DNA of 64,000 bases, taken from assembly GCA_033398695.1 (NCBI GenBank), contig CM065817.1, positions 66,514,001-66,578,000 on the forward strand, given 5' to 3'. The stretch is from Orobanche coerulescens. Taxonomy: Eukaryota; Streptophyta; Magnoliopsida; Lamiales; Orobanchaceae. The number at the start of each line of letters is the position of its first letter. Position 1 is the stretch's first letter. The notes beneath the pieces were generated by a model. The model saw only the letters and a list, made by a program, of their open reading frames with translations, was not told the origin of the DNA and ran no database searches. The position numbers and the translations under genes were made by a program. Positions 54,237-64,000 of this stretch are shown one piece after another.

Positions 54237-57106
54237 TTAGGCTCTATCAAAGTTCAAAAATGGTACAACTGATGGAGGAGGGAGATCCCAAAGAATCTCG
54301 TTCTCCAAACCTCTAGTATCTAACTTCGCTAAATTGTCCGCACATAAATTAGCACTTCTTCGCGTCCATTTCAAAGCACATTGCCACGGCATGTGCACAA
54401 GTAGTTTGCAATCCTGAATGATTGATTGTATCTCCGCGTCCTTCTCAGCAATGTCGTCGTCCAACACCAGTTTGTGTAACACTAACGAGTCTGTCTCCAC
54501 CTCAATTTTTCCATATCGCCGCTCCCATGCAAGCTTTAACCCGAAACGTAAAGCTTCGGCTTCCGCATGCAGCACTGTAGGTGTATTTAACGCTTTGTGG
54601 AATCCCCAGCACCACTCCCCTGCCTCATTTCGCAGTAAACCGCCTGCTGCACCACTGTTTGTAGCGGTACAAGTACTCCCGTCGACATTTAATTTCACCC
54701 AACCCGGTCCCGGCTTAGCCCATTTCGGTTTATCAGAAACCTTCTTAGTTTTGTTCATATTAATTTGCAGGTCCCAGCGTAGTTGTTTAATATTGAACAT
54801 TATCTCCATTTTAGTGGCCGGCTTGCCTCTAAAAACAGTCATGTTCCTTGACTTCCAAATCTGCCAAAGGCTTGCTATAAACACCCATTTCCATTCCAAG
54901 CTTGGGTGAAGAGTATGTTCAAAAACACGGGCCATGGTATTAGCTTTAAACCAGATTGAGTCTTCCATGTTCAAAAATTTTTCCCTGGATTTATCAGTCA
55001 CGAGCATGCTCCAGATCCGGTTGGCTTCCTTGCAGTGCCTAAGGGTGTGGATTGTCGTCTCCTGCTCGCACTCACAGTTTGGGCAGATTGCGTTATCTGC
55101 GGCTCGACGCGTAAATCTTAAACTGTTAGTAGCTAACCGTCCATGAACACATAACCAAAGAAAGTGCTTGAGTTTATTACTGAAATTTGATTTCCAGATC
55201 CGCATCCACTCGTTTTGACCGTGATCTCTGTTTTCCTGTGTTTTGTGGAGTGCGTGGTACGCAGTTTGGCATGTAAATTTTCCATTGCTCGTATTGTTCC
55301 AAATTATCGTGTCCATTGCGTCTATAAGCTCGAAACTCATCCCATGTATTTCCTGCAGAATTTGTTGTGGTACTCTAGATAATAGATGATCGAAATACCA
55401 GTTTCCTTCAATATCCAAGACATCGCATAGCAGCAGATTCACTTCTGAATGGTGTATGTTCGCATTAAGCCCCCGTAAGGATCCTTTACCCATCCAGTTG
55501 TCGAACCAAAGTGATATGAGTTGACCATTACCGATTTTCCACCGAATGAATGGCTTGATCTTGTTTGCACAGTCAATAATGCCCTTCCATGTTGAACTAT
55601 CCCCTTGTTTGGGTATATAACTCGTGAGTCGTTCACCCTTCAAATACTTAGCTTGAATCAGTCTTTGCCAAATTGTTTCTTCTCTTGTCATGATTTTCCA
55701 AGCTAGTTTTGATAATAATGCATCATTACTTGCTCTTGTTGTTCTAAGGCCCAAACCTCCTTGTTTCTTGTTACAAACTACCTTTGGCCAACCAACCAAA
55801 TGCATTTTCTTCTTATCTGGGTCTGAAGACCAGAGGAAATTCCTATTAAGTTTGTCTAGCTGGTTACAAACATGCTCTGGGAGGCGTTCTGATTGCATTG
55901 TATAAATGGGAATGGCTGATGAAACCGACTGAATTAGAGTTGTTCTCCCAGCTAAGGAGAGATATCTGCTCTTCCAGTTGTTCATTCTCGACATCACTCT
56001 ATCAAAAATATCGGAATAATGTCTTCTACCTATTTTTCCATGTATTAATTGGATACCAAGGTATTTCCCCAAATGTGTGGTATGTCCGAACCCCAAGATA
56101 TCACTCACTGCTCTTTTCATGCTTGCCCCTCCAGTTTTTGAGAAAAACACCTTAGATTTCGTAGGATTTAACTTCAGTCCGCTTGTCTCACAGAATTTAT
56201 CTAGCACCCTTCGGATTGTGTGGGCTGTTTTTATGGTAGCTTTACCCATGAGAATCAAGTCATCCGCAAAGAATAGATGGGACATGGCTGGCCCGTTCCT
56301 ACAAGGAATAATTAGACTCCATTGTTTTCGCTCGACTTCTTCCAAAATAAGATACGAGTCTTTCCACGCATAACACGAATAAATATGGAGATAAAGGATC
56401 TCCCTGCCGGAGACCACACGAGTGTGTGAAAGCTTCTAGAGGTTCTCCATTCCAGAGAATCTTAGTCGTGGCATGCGTCACACAAAACATAATAAGCTTC
56501 TAGAGGTTCTCCATTCCAGAGAATCTTAGTCGTGGCATGCGTCACACAAAACATAATAAGCTCTACTAAATGGCTAGGAAACTTGAAAGTCAGAAGAGTT
56601 TCTTCCAAGAAGTTCCAGCTCACTTTGTCGTAAGCCTTTTCAAGATCCAATTTCATCACCATGCATCCTACCTTGTTGTTCTTTTTCAATCTAAGGGAGT
56701 GTAATATTTCTTGTAAAACAAAAATATTATCCCGAGTGCTTCTCCCTTTTATAAAACTAGACTGAGTAGGCGCTATCAAGACAGGCATTAAATCCTTTAA
56801 TCTCATTGTAATGCATTTGGTCACAATTTTATACAACACATTGCATAGAGAAATAGGGCGAAACTCCGATATTAGAGTAGGACTCGGAACCTTTGGGATT
56901 AAGCAGAGGTGTGCTGCACAAATACTTGACTCCATCCTTGCTTCCCTAAACGTCTGTTGTATGAATTCCAGAAGAGATTTTGCAATCCATTCCCAACTTT
57001 TTTGGTAGAAGAGTGCTTGTAATCCATCCGGCCCCGGTGCTTTGAAAGCATTTGTTGCCCAAACCACTTGTTTGAGCTCGTCCAAGTCGACTAAACGCAG
57101 CAGATT
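54237..57106 (-). pseudogene. LINE reverse transcriptase, zf-RVT and RNase H, two frameshifts
   Basis: Copies LINE RNA into DNA at the nicked target. From the right: KAPGPDGLQALFY, FRPISLCNVLYKI, QSSFIKGRSTRDNI and KLDLEKAYDKV (first catalytic Asp) up to about 56560; GLRQGDPLSPYLF in a second frame (56299-56490); FADDLILM (catalytic Asp pair) onward in a third frame. The shifts come from a 64-bp duplication (56431-56558) and a small indel near 56330-56360. A zinc-ribbon CPNCECEQETTIHTL and an RNase H domain (NVDGST, AEAEAL, ETDSL, ADNLAK, with catalytic acids visible) follow, and the stop is only about 20 bases from the A tail. Confidence 0.9.
56431..56558. repeat. 64-bp exact tandem duplication inside LINE RT
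   Basis: Units 56431-56494 and 56495-56558 (AGCTTCTAGAGG...ACATAATA). 64 is not a multiple of three, so it shifts the RT frame. Confidence 0.93.
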
Positions 57107-58318
57107 CTATGCTTCTATTGCCGGCAGGGAGTTTTGGAATTTTGAGATCTCCAGGCCTGGCCTTGTGCTTCCCGTCGCAGCGTATGTATCCAAAAACAAG
57201 CTACTAAAGTAAGCTAATGCGTGTTGTTGTAGAAGCTGCCCATTTTGCACCCATTCACCATCGACTTTGAGCAAAACAATTTTATTTCGCTTCCTTCTCA
57301 CGATGGTCGACTTATGGAAGAACTTAGTATTTTTCTCCCCCTCGACCAACCATTTAACTTGTGATTTTTGGAACCACAAGACTTCCTCTTGCTCTAAGAT
57401 GACATTGAACTCTTTAATCAAGGAGGCTTCTAGCTTTAGCAAATCCGCAGATTGGTTGTGCGCTAAAGCTTTCTGGATTCCATTTAGTCGAGCTTTTGTT
57501 CTTCGCTTCCGCATATATATGTTCCCAAATCTATTTTTGTTCCAGGGAATCAACACATCCGGGATCTTCTTAATCGCCTGCAGAATATCAGAATTCTCCT
57601 TCCATATTGTTTTGAGCATGAGTTCGCACTCGTCATTTAAAAACCAGGCCGCTTCAAACCGGAAAGGTTTATTTTCCACTGGTGACTCTAAACCAAAGCA
57701 ATTCGTCATAATTGGGTGGTGGTCTCCATGTGTTCTCGGGAGATGTAAAATGCAGTGATTTGGGTATTTATCCATCCATTGCCAGTTTGCCATAGCTCTG
57801 TCAATTCTCTCTTTGATCAGTCTGCCTTCTTCTCTTTTATTAGTCCAAGTATATTTTGGACCCTTGAAACCCAAGTACACCAGCCCACACTGACTCATCT
57901 TTTGTTGGAATGAAGTAAGGCGGCTTACTTTAACAGCTCGACCTCCCCATTTTTCGTGGGAGAAACCAATCTCATTAAAATCTCCGATAACCAGCCAGGG
58001 AAGAGTAGTGGATTTCGAAATCGCTTCCAATTTATTGAAACATCGTATCTTGTCCACTTTGTTAGGCTTTGCATAAGTCCCGGAAATCATCCATTGTTGT
58101 CTTTTAAGTCCAATCAGGGCATTAATGCCTTGATCTTCAATTTCCAAGATATCGACATCAACTTCATCTTCGTTCCATAGCATCCATATACCTCCTGACA
58201 TACCATCAGGTGGTGAAGTTTCCCATCTAGAGAATCCCAAATACGGGATTATTTCTCTCGCATGTGGCTCCGATACTCTAGTTTCCAACAAATAGACTAC
58301 CGTAGGATGGTGCGACAT
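57107..58318 (-). pseudogene. LINE endonuclease domain and RT N-terminus (403 aa, open)
   Basis: AP-endonuclease-like nuclease that nicks target DNA for LINE insertion. LLETR at residues 10-14 carries the catalytic Glu; GDFNEI at 112-117, KERIDRAMAN at 169-178 and HGDHHP at 197-202 (SDHxP in most relatives) are present. The C-terminal WLVEGEKNTKFFH is the standard linker before RT. The extreme N-terminus (usual ILSWNCRG) is cut off by 5' truncation. A single TAG at 57109-57107 separates it from the RT, in the same frame. Confidence 0.88.
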
Positions 58319-58673
58319 AGAGAATAAGCCATTTTTGTCTGCACGAATAAGTCATTAAGCCACAAATAAACACCTCCAAACGTCTGAGCGAATAAAACAT
58401 TTTACTCATTAAGTTGATTAAGTCACAAGTAAACAGCTCCTTAATCCCAAAATGATTTGGGGTCAACTAAGATGAATCAAACTTTGAAACCGTCAATGAT
58501 CGTTACATAAATAACATAAAAGGAGAAAAAGAGGAAAAAGTAGAAAAAAAAAGCAAATAAAAAAAGAGAATGAATGTTAAAAAAAATGAAAAATCTTGAA
58601 AAATAAATTAACAGATAAAATGGAATAAAAGAAAATAGGAATAAAAATACAGAAAAAAAAAAGAAAAAAAAAA

Positions 58674-58942
58674 TCAGATTCCATCCACCATCCGTATTCT
58701 TTCTCGCCACATTTGCCTCTCTATCGCCATACTTTCTCCAATTCCAAGAAACCACATATCATTTTCAATCATCTTTATCCAAGTTTTCTTGGGTATTCCT
58801 CTACCTTTCACAACATTACTTGTTCCCCAACTTTCTAGCCTCCTCACTGGGGCATCAACAGGTCTTCTTCTCACATGATCAAACCATCGTAATCGATTCT
58901 CCATCATCTTGTCTTCTATAGCCGCAACTCTTACCTTCTCTC
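58674..58942 (-). pseudogene. RTE-type LINE 3' tail
   Basis: Minus-strand frame reads NRLRWFDHVRRRPVDAPVRR, then GRGIPKKTW, then MAIERQMWRERI and a stop. This closely follows the LRWFGHV.RRP..APVRR...GR.RPK.TW signature at the C-terminus of plant RTE-clade reverse transcriptases. Nothing upstream of it survives; AT repeats begin at about 58945. Confidence 0.8.
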
Positions 58943-58944
58943 TA

Positions 58945-59055
58945 ATCAAATAATATATAATATATAATATATTATATACATTAAAAATAAAATATTTATT
59001 ATATAATATATAATATATTATATACATTAAAAATAAAATATTTATTATAATAAAT
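58945..59055. repeat. AT-rich ~53-bp tandem duplication
   Basis: AATATATTATATACATTAAA and following bases occur twice (about 58958 and 59011). Confidence 0.8.
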
Positions 59056-59104
59056 TAATTTATTAATTACATTATATATATGCATATTATATGCTAAAAC
59101 ATAT

Positions 59105-59226
59105 TTGTAATCTTAAATATCGGGTATGTGGTACCCGAATACCCATTGAGTACCCGAACCCTCCGAATCAAATATGGGTATGGGAGGCATATCCATATCC
59201 TATCCGATCGATTGACGTCCCTAGTG
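59105..59226. mobile_element. Fragment of a hAT-like MITE
   Basis: TACCCGAATACCC, TACCCGAACCC and GATTGACGTCCCTA match a very common plant repeat that ends CTAGGGACGTCAATC on the other strand. Only one terminus identified. Confidence 0.45.
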
Positions 59227-60040
59227 AACAGGGTAATAATAATTGATTCTTAAATATTTGCTGAACATTCCAAGTTCCATAAAGCATGAGGTACTTGCAA
59301 AAACAATAAAATGGGGGGTGCCGCAGCTGTTGTACCAAAGGGCTCACTTTTCAATAAAACTGCTTTCTTTGATAACTCACATTACCACGAATTCTGTGGT
59401 CTTTCCAGTAGCCTGCGGATGAGAAAGAAAAAACTTAAATTTATTGTTATTGTCACAATTGTAGTTTTGGAAATTAGGACAGATGCCACTCTCACAGGAG
59501 CGGTCGATGAATAATTCTATCGAAAGACTGAAATCACATCAGCAGAATATATAGACTCAAACAGCTGATTGCTGTGGCTGTGCAGAAATAACAAACAAAA
59601 AACATTTTAAGCATTCATGTTTCATTGTGTCAAAAAACGAGAATAAGGTGATTTAGCCCCCAAAGTTCTAATTTAAATAATTTGTTAAGATTCAGGGAAT
59701 TACATAATTAGCATTATACTTGCTCCAGGGATGTTTCTTAGGACAATTTAAGGTTATTAAGCTTTTATATTAATGTCTAATTCTAATCACAAATCCTTTG
59801 CTTTACTACCAGGGAAACCAAAACATTAAGCCCTGAGTTACTTCTTATCTTCATAAGCTCTTGACACTTTTTTCTCCTATTCGTAGCACCGAAGAACGGC
59901 ATTCAAATACGTTAAGATTAGGTGCATGATGGTTCTAATTTTTATCTATATGACACCCAGCTTTGTGCCATCAAAATCAAAAGAACTAAAAAATAAAATA
60001 AACATCATATTTTCCTCTTTGTTTCATTGTCCGTCTAAAG
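59227..60040. other. No feature recognised
   Basis: A small open frame at 59311-59514 has no motif and no codon pattern that would support a gene. Confidence 0.4.
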
Positions 60041-60048
60041 ATAAAAGC

Positions 60049-60532
60049 CATGGTTATCACGTAGACGACTAGTCGACAAATCGAGATTCTAGAAAAAGTC
60101 GAATGACTTATGGGTTTGGATGCTGATGGGTGTGATCCGGAACCCAACCCGAAAACACGAATCTGAAATTTAAAAAAAATAAGGGTTAAACACATAAAAC
60201 TTCTGTATATTCCATCCTTTTTTCAAAAACACTCAACAGGAGACCTTCTCCGGCCGTATTCTCCGTCTGCGACTCAACTCTATTCTTCAGTAGTCGTCTC
60301 TCTCTCCTCTGTAATCTCACAACCCTAGATCATAAAAAAAAATAGAACTATCTCTATTACTTTTGACTTAAACTATGAAATTGATGTGTTTAGCTACATT
60401 ACATATTACATCTGGTTAATATATGTATATGAAAGACTTCCCAACTTGTTACGACTAGTCGGGCGACTTGTCGACTAGTCTTCTTGAAGGTACTCAAGCG
60501 ACTTGGCTCGACTTGGCGTCGTTATAACCATG
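60049..60532. mobile_element. hAT-type MITE (484 bp) with 8-bp TSD ATAAAAGC
   Basis: Left end CATGGTTATCACG and right end CGTTATAACCATG are inverted repeats. ATAAAAGC lies immediately outside both (60041-60048 and 60533-60540). An 8-bp duplication is the hAT hallmark. Subterminal GACTAGTCGAC words occur at both ends. No transposase. Confidence 0.85.
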
Positions 60533-60540
60533 ATAAAAGC

Positions 60541-61030
60541 TTACAATTGTTTCTGTTCCAAGAGTATAGTCTCCAACAAAAAGTCAACTGAACAGTTAAT
60601 TAAACTAAACACTCTACTCTTTTACATTAACTAATATATTCTCCTTAATTGCCTAATACACAACACAGACTATTCAGATAATCCTTATGCTTTTCATATG
60701 TATGAATAAACGAGGAATGAAAAATGTAAATGACAGAAAATCCAAAAGGACGATATAGAGTTGACTGAGAGGATAATTTCTTCTACACCTGAATCTCCCC
60801 CTCACTGCTAGTTCGTATTTGTCACAGACGTCGCTCGGTATTGACATTATCTTGTCCATGTTTCCAGCTTTCTTATTGGTTTGTGTGTGTGTGTGTGTGT
60901 GTGTATAAATGTTTTAATCAAACTGCATTCAAGTATGACACATTGAAGATTTAGGACGAAAATATTGCAACTGGTTAACGCCTTTCAAACAGGTATTAAT
61001 AGCGTAACATATGCAAGCAGAAATGTATAC
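60541..61030. other. Intron-like or intergenic sequence with (TG)n
   Basis: A (GT)12-type microsatellite at 60879-60903. This is where the final RAD51D exon would be expected; I could not identify it. Confidence 0.4.
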
Positions 61031-61180
61031 CAGGTAAGGGTGTTTAAGTATTGAGATGCAGTGACGATTGGCTGCATAGCATCTGGATAGCACAAGTCTA
61101 ACGTGCGGAATGCCCTTCCAACTCTCCCCCAAGGCTGGTTTGGAAATACCAACCTCTCCAGCCACCATATGGTTCGTCAC
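61031..61180 (-). pseudogene. RAD51D: RAD51D single exon (probable gene fragment)
   Basis: RAD51D is a RAD51 paralogue acting in homologous recombination and telomere/defence-gene control in plants. The 50-residue frame VTNHMVAGEVGISKPALGES then WKGIPHVRLVLSR and CISILKHP matches the C-terminal ATPase-core segment of plant RAD51D (VTNH...KPALGE.WKSIPHVRL.LSR...C.ISILKH). It is bounded by a good acceptor (TGTGCTTCAG before 61180) and a GT donor at 61030, both phase 0, 150 bp. Neighbouring exons (the Walker A/B part upstream, last exon downstream) were not found within several kb on either side. It may be a captured or duplicated genomic fragment, or part of a real gene with long introns reaching beyond the window. 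Confidence 0.75.
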
Positions 61181-61857
61181 CTGAAGCACAAGTCATTTCA
61201 ACCAAACATAAAAATCACCATCTTAATTTTCCTAAAGCACAGAAATGGATTTCCAAGTCATTTGTAAATAAATTGAAGATACTTGGAGGGTTAAAAGCTA
61301 ATAAGGAAAATTATAACATCCTTTTAGAGGCGGTATCAAAATACTTCCTCTTAGGTTTTTAAATCAAGACTCCATACTGTTCATAGCCTTTGCCTTGCCT
61401 GTTAAGAATGTCAACTGATTCCATCTTACTTGTGTCACATTGATAGAGCGAGAACGATGAAATAAACAGACATGCAGAATTACATGGATAAAATCCTCAA
61501 ACGAAGGCCACAGAGAACAATCCCTGCCACAGAGAATAATCTCTGCCACAATCGACGTTGCCTTCAAATTGCTCCAAAGATAACCCTAACTCTGATTAAA
61601 CTCTTATTTAAATAGACTCAAACATAAACTCTAACTTAAGCGCTAAGCAATAAAGCCCATGGACAATTTGTTTCAACTCAAATTAAAAAGCCAAACTTAA
61701 AATAAAACCCCAAGGACTCGTTTGGTTGCCCTTCAGTAAACATACCTAATGCATCTGCAGACTAAATATAAATCGAGATATGGTATTTCCCGAAAATATT
61801 ATTGCATTTGGTTGGGGATTGCACATTTCCGTATAACCATCTAAGAATTTTCAATAT
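61181..61857. other. No feature recognised
   Basis: AT-rich; GAGAATAATCTCTGCCACA and GAGAACAATCCCTGCCACA form a short duplication near 61510-61550. No exon of RAD51D or other gene recognised. Confidence 0.4.
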
Positions 61858-62357
61858 CTTGTTTGGTCTACCTGTGTTAAAATGGTAATAGGGCTATCAA
61901 CTCATGTATTTACCCATTTGCCCTTCTTTCCCAAGATTAATCTGCATCTCATCCAAATGAAATCTAGAAAAACACAGTTCTTCTTCATGGAAAGCAATCA
62001 CCATCTCGAACCCATTATGTAACGATTTTTCCTCTCCCTCCTCAACAGCTGCGCCGACGCCTCCACCTCCATCTCCACCCACCCCACCTTGTCCAGGTCC
62101 CATGATACTTGTTTCGTCTGCTTGTGCTAAAATGGTAATAGGGCTATCAACTCACGTATTTACCATTTGCCCTTCTTCCCCAAGATTAATCCGTATCTCA
62201 TCCAAATCAAATCTAGAAAAACGCAGTTCTTCTTCATGGAAAGCAATCACCATCTCTAGCCCATTATGTAACAATTTTTCCACTTCCTCCTCCTAACAGC
62301 TACGCTGCCGCCTCCACCTCCATCTCCACCCACCCCACCTTGTCCAGGTCCCCTGAT
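61858..62357. repeat. 250-bp tandem duplication
   Basis: Units 61858-62107 and about 62108-62357 share AAAATGGTAATAGGGCTATC through CACCTTGTCCAGGTCCC with about 15 differences. Each unit includes a CCTCCACCTCCATCTCC run, which in the minus frame reads GGxGGDGGG. Confidence 0.9.
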
Positions 62358-62765
62358 ACTGTGCCAGAAGACACCAAAATTCACACCACATCATTAACTT
62401 TCTCAGCAATTTATACTCCTTCTAGTCGTTGTAATGTGTTCTCGGCAGCAAAGCCGTTATCTTTTTATGGTGGAAGCTTCCAAAAATCACGATGATTCTT
62501 GAGACGTTCAACAAACTTCTAGACGTTGCAACGAACTTCTATAGATTGAGGGATAGTGGGCATATATTTGTAGTTGAGGGACAACATTAGCATTTCACAT
62601 TGTATTAAGTAGGATGGAAAATGGCACCTTAGCTCATAGGAGCCCCCCCAGCAGATACCCCATCTGCAGAACCCGTAAAATTTGGAACGGGCTTAGGGAT
62701 TTAATAGGGCCTGCACATGTTGAACCAAATGGCATAATTTACAGATAGCCGTATATATCCAGCCC
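62358..62765. other. No feature recognised
   Basis: Contains an imperfect CTTCTAGACGTTGCAACGAACTTCTA-like short repeat near 62515-62540 and a TTTGG-rich word near both 61812 and 62732 (opposite strands) that might mark a decayed MITE. Confidence 0.3.
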
Positions 62766-62797
<32 letters not shown>

Positions 62798-62952
62798 TGA
62801 TATTATTATAATAATAATAATGATAATAATAACAATAATGATAATAATAATAATAATAAAAACAATAACAATAATGATATTATTATTATTATTAATATTA
62901 TTTTTATTATAATAATAATAATAATAATAATAACAATAACAACAACAACAAC

Positions 62953-62983
<31 letters not shown>

Positions 62984-63003
62984 TGATGATGATGATGATG
63001 AAT
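62766..63003. repeat. Trinucleotide microsatellites (AAT)n, (AAC)n, (ATG)n
   Basis: Compound run of AAT/ATT with AAC interruptions and a terminal (ATG)7. The long Ile/Val open frame on the minus strand is a translation of it. Confidence 0.95.
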
Positions 63004-63868
63004 ATAGGGGCGAGCAATTCTCCCCCGTTCAACAGCCTTGTCCGCAAGGTCAAAGCATTGGAACGTCCTCATCCTCATCCCATTCGTCGCATGCAAGCAT
63101 CAGTCTTAAGAATTTAGAAGGAGACTTATCCAGGCGTCCATACAGTTGGCTGCACTTAGAGCACATCCCCTTGGCGGTATTCTCGTGCTTCTTCTGCAGT
63201 GAGGTGGCAGATGTTACATTAGGCCACGAAGGTGATGATCCTGCAGAATAGTTCTTAGGTTGACCAATGGTTGATGTATTTTGACTCATGGGCGATTGCT
63301 GGAAAAGCCACTCCCGAAAAGATGACAGGGACCGGGTATAACTGAACATGGGGCAGTGCTGAGCTGCTGGTGGTGTATGGACTCGCGCAAATCGTCGGGC
63401 AGCCCTGACAGCGGCAAATACATCCATCAACACAGAATCTGGTATATGGTCACGGATCGATGCCTGTAGACCCCCAAAAACACACACAAACATTGCTCCG
63501 GCGGTAACTTGGGTAGTTGAGTGACCCGCTCCTCAAACAGTGCTAAATAGTCCTCAAGCGAACCTGATTGGCAAGTCATATGCATGGCAAGCGTCGCCAA
63601 AACGTTCCACTAGTTGCCGCGAATATCGATCCGAGGAAATATTGGGCCCAGAACATTAAGAGCAAGTTTTACGCGCTCAGCAGGCGGAGTTTTGTGCACG
63701 AGAAAACACTGCTAGGCCAACGCTAACAATGCCATGGAATCGGACGCATCGAACAAGGCAGGTCGAATTTGGGCCGCCCGCGAGACCGCAACGAAATCTT
63801 GGGATACCTGCTGCTGCGACGCGGTTCCGCTGCTGGAGTTGCCCACGGATGCATCGTGGGAGGGGCTG
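63004..63868 (-). pseudogene. Degenerate Gypsy gag fragment
   Basis: Minus strand, from the right: SLEDYLALFEERVTQLPKLP (about 63575-63510), then, after a one-base shift near 63490, VCVFGGLQASIRDHIPD, the [F/L]xxGL...I+.. motif of plant Gypsy capsid, then AVRAARRFA, and CSKCSQLYG, the first half of a CCHC knuckle whose His/Cys are lost. Ends in an acidic WDEDED tail. Frameshifted at both ends; belongs to a family different from E5. Confidence 0.7.
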
Positions 63869-63869
63869 G

Positions 63870-63923
63870 CAGCCGACGCAATATGGGCCAGGGTTACGCT
63901 CAGCCGACGCAATATGGGCCAGG
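63870..63923. repeat. 23-bp direct repeat, 31-bp period, at an element junction
   Basis: CAGCCGACGCAATATGGGCC plus AGG occurs at 63870 and 63901; the second copy runs directly into LARD LTR sequence. Confidence 0.9.
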
Positions 63924-64000
63924 TTTTCGGGTGTATTCCATTTTCGTACTCGTGTAGAATTGGTTGTGATTGTATTCTTCGAATCGTTAGGTTCGTGGTT
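63922..64000 (+). repeat. LARD LTR fragment, continues beyond window
   Basis: GGTTTTCGGGTGTATTCCAT onward follows 42213-42290 of the E6 LTR leader at roughly 80 percent by eye. Starts abruptly, without TGTAATATCC. Confidence 0.8.

Larger units (their letters stand above)
54207..58320 (-). mobile_element. L1-type LINE, 5'-truncated
   Basis: Runs from a 9-base A tail (T run 54207-54215) to about 58320 inside the endonuclease domain. ORF1 and the first residues of the endonuclease are missing, as expected of incomplete target-primed reverse transcription. Enzyme order: endonuclease, reverse transcriptase, zf-RVT, RNase H. Confidence 0.87.
53311..58440. mobile_element. PIF/Harbinger-like (Tourist-type) element split by a LINE
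   Basis: Left end GGAGCTATTTACT and right end AGTAAACAGCTCC are inverted repeats, flanked by TTA on both sides (53308-53310 and 58441-58443). GG(A/G)GCTGTTTAC-like ends with a TTA duplication are typical of Tourist/PIF elements. What remains of the element is about 0.9 kb on the left and 0.12 kb on the right of the LINE; no transposase seen. Confidence 0.55.

Noticed and set aside
54418..57758. Plus-strand frames of 65-163 aa opposite the LINE
   Set aside because: Antisense shadows of the LINE endonuclease, RT and RNase H.
59311..59514. Small plus-strand ORF starting MGGAAAVVPKG
   Set aside because: No motif, no splice or promoter context, and flanked by MITE sequence.
62806..63096. Ile/Val repeat protein on minus strand
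   Set aside because: Pure trinucleotide microsatellite.

Overview
The window is plant nuclear DNA, almost certainly intergenic heterochromatin from a large eudicot-like genome. It holds nested LTR retrotransposons, a CACTA transposon, a Mutator-like transposase relic, a plant L1-type LINE, an RTE-type LINE tail and small MITEs. There is no bacterial-style gene order, no operon, and no complete host gene. The only host coding sequence I recognise is one spliced exon of the recombination gene RAD51D (61031-61180, minus), isolated at the right end.

Layout. 1-15959: three members of one family group of large non-coding LTR elements (LARD-like, LTRs about 2.6-3.0 kb, iMet-tRNA primer sites). E1 (plus, <1-5813) sits inside the 3' LTR of E2 (minus, <5814-15959). 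A solo LTR (11686-14717, TSD ACCAA) sits inside the 5' LTR of E2, and the other E2 LTR preserves the empty site. 15960-23352: E3, a Gypsy-type element reduced to LTR-392 bp-LTR plus a further internal fragment on its left, which E2 interrupts. 23353-27293 and 34373-35880: older LTR sequence and E5, whose LTR is followed by a primer site and a broken gag. Inside the E5 LTR lies E4 (27294-34372, TSD CGTGT), which is palindromic: LTR(+)-internal(+)|LTR(-)-internal(-)-LTR(-). 35880-37265: Mutator-like (MULE) transposase pseudogene, minus. 39775-49434: a small CACTA element (TSD TCC) split by E6 (41260-49363, TSD AGCCG), the youngest-looking LARD element. 49437-51150: ACTCGA-rich sequence around another LTR-like promoter block. 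53311-58440: PIF/Harbinger-like inverted termini (TTA duplication) enclosing an L1-type LINE on the minus strand. 58674-60532: RTE tail and MITEs, including a clean 484-bp hAT-type MITE. 61031-64000: RAD51D exon, a 250-bp tandem duplication, trinucleotide repeats, a degenerate Gypsy gag and a new LARD LTR fragment.

How the parts relate. The LARD elements, E3 and E5 share LTR ends (TGTAATATCC...GTTACA), iMet primer sites and short stem-loops, but each family has its own GC-rich, largely self-complementary array placed just upstream of its TATA box and its own tandem repeat in the middle of the LTR. The LARD internal regions code for nothing recognisable and contain relics of another family's LTR, so these elements must rely on enzymes made elsewhere. 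Most broken reading frames are interrupted by TAG where CAG is the likely ancestor, consistent with decay of methylated DNA.
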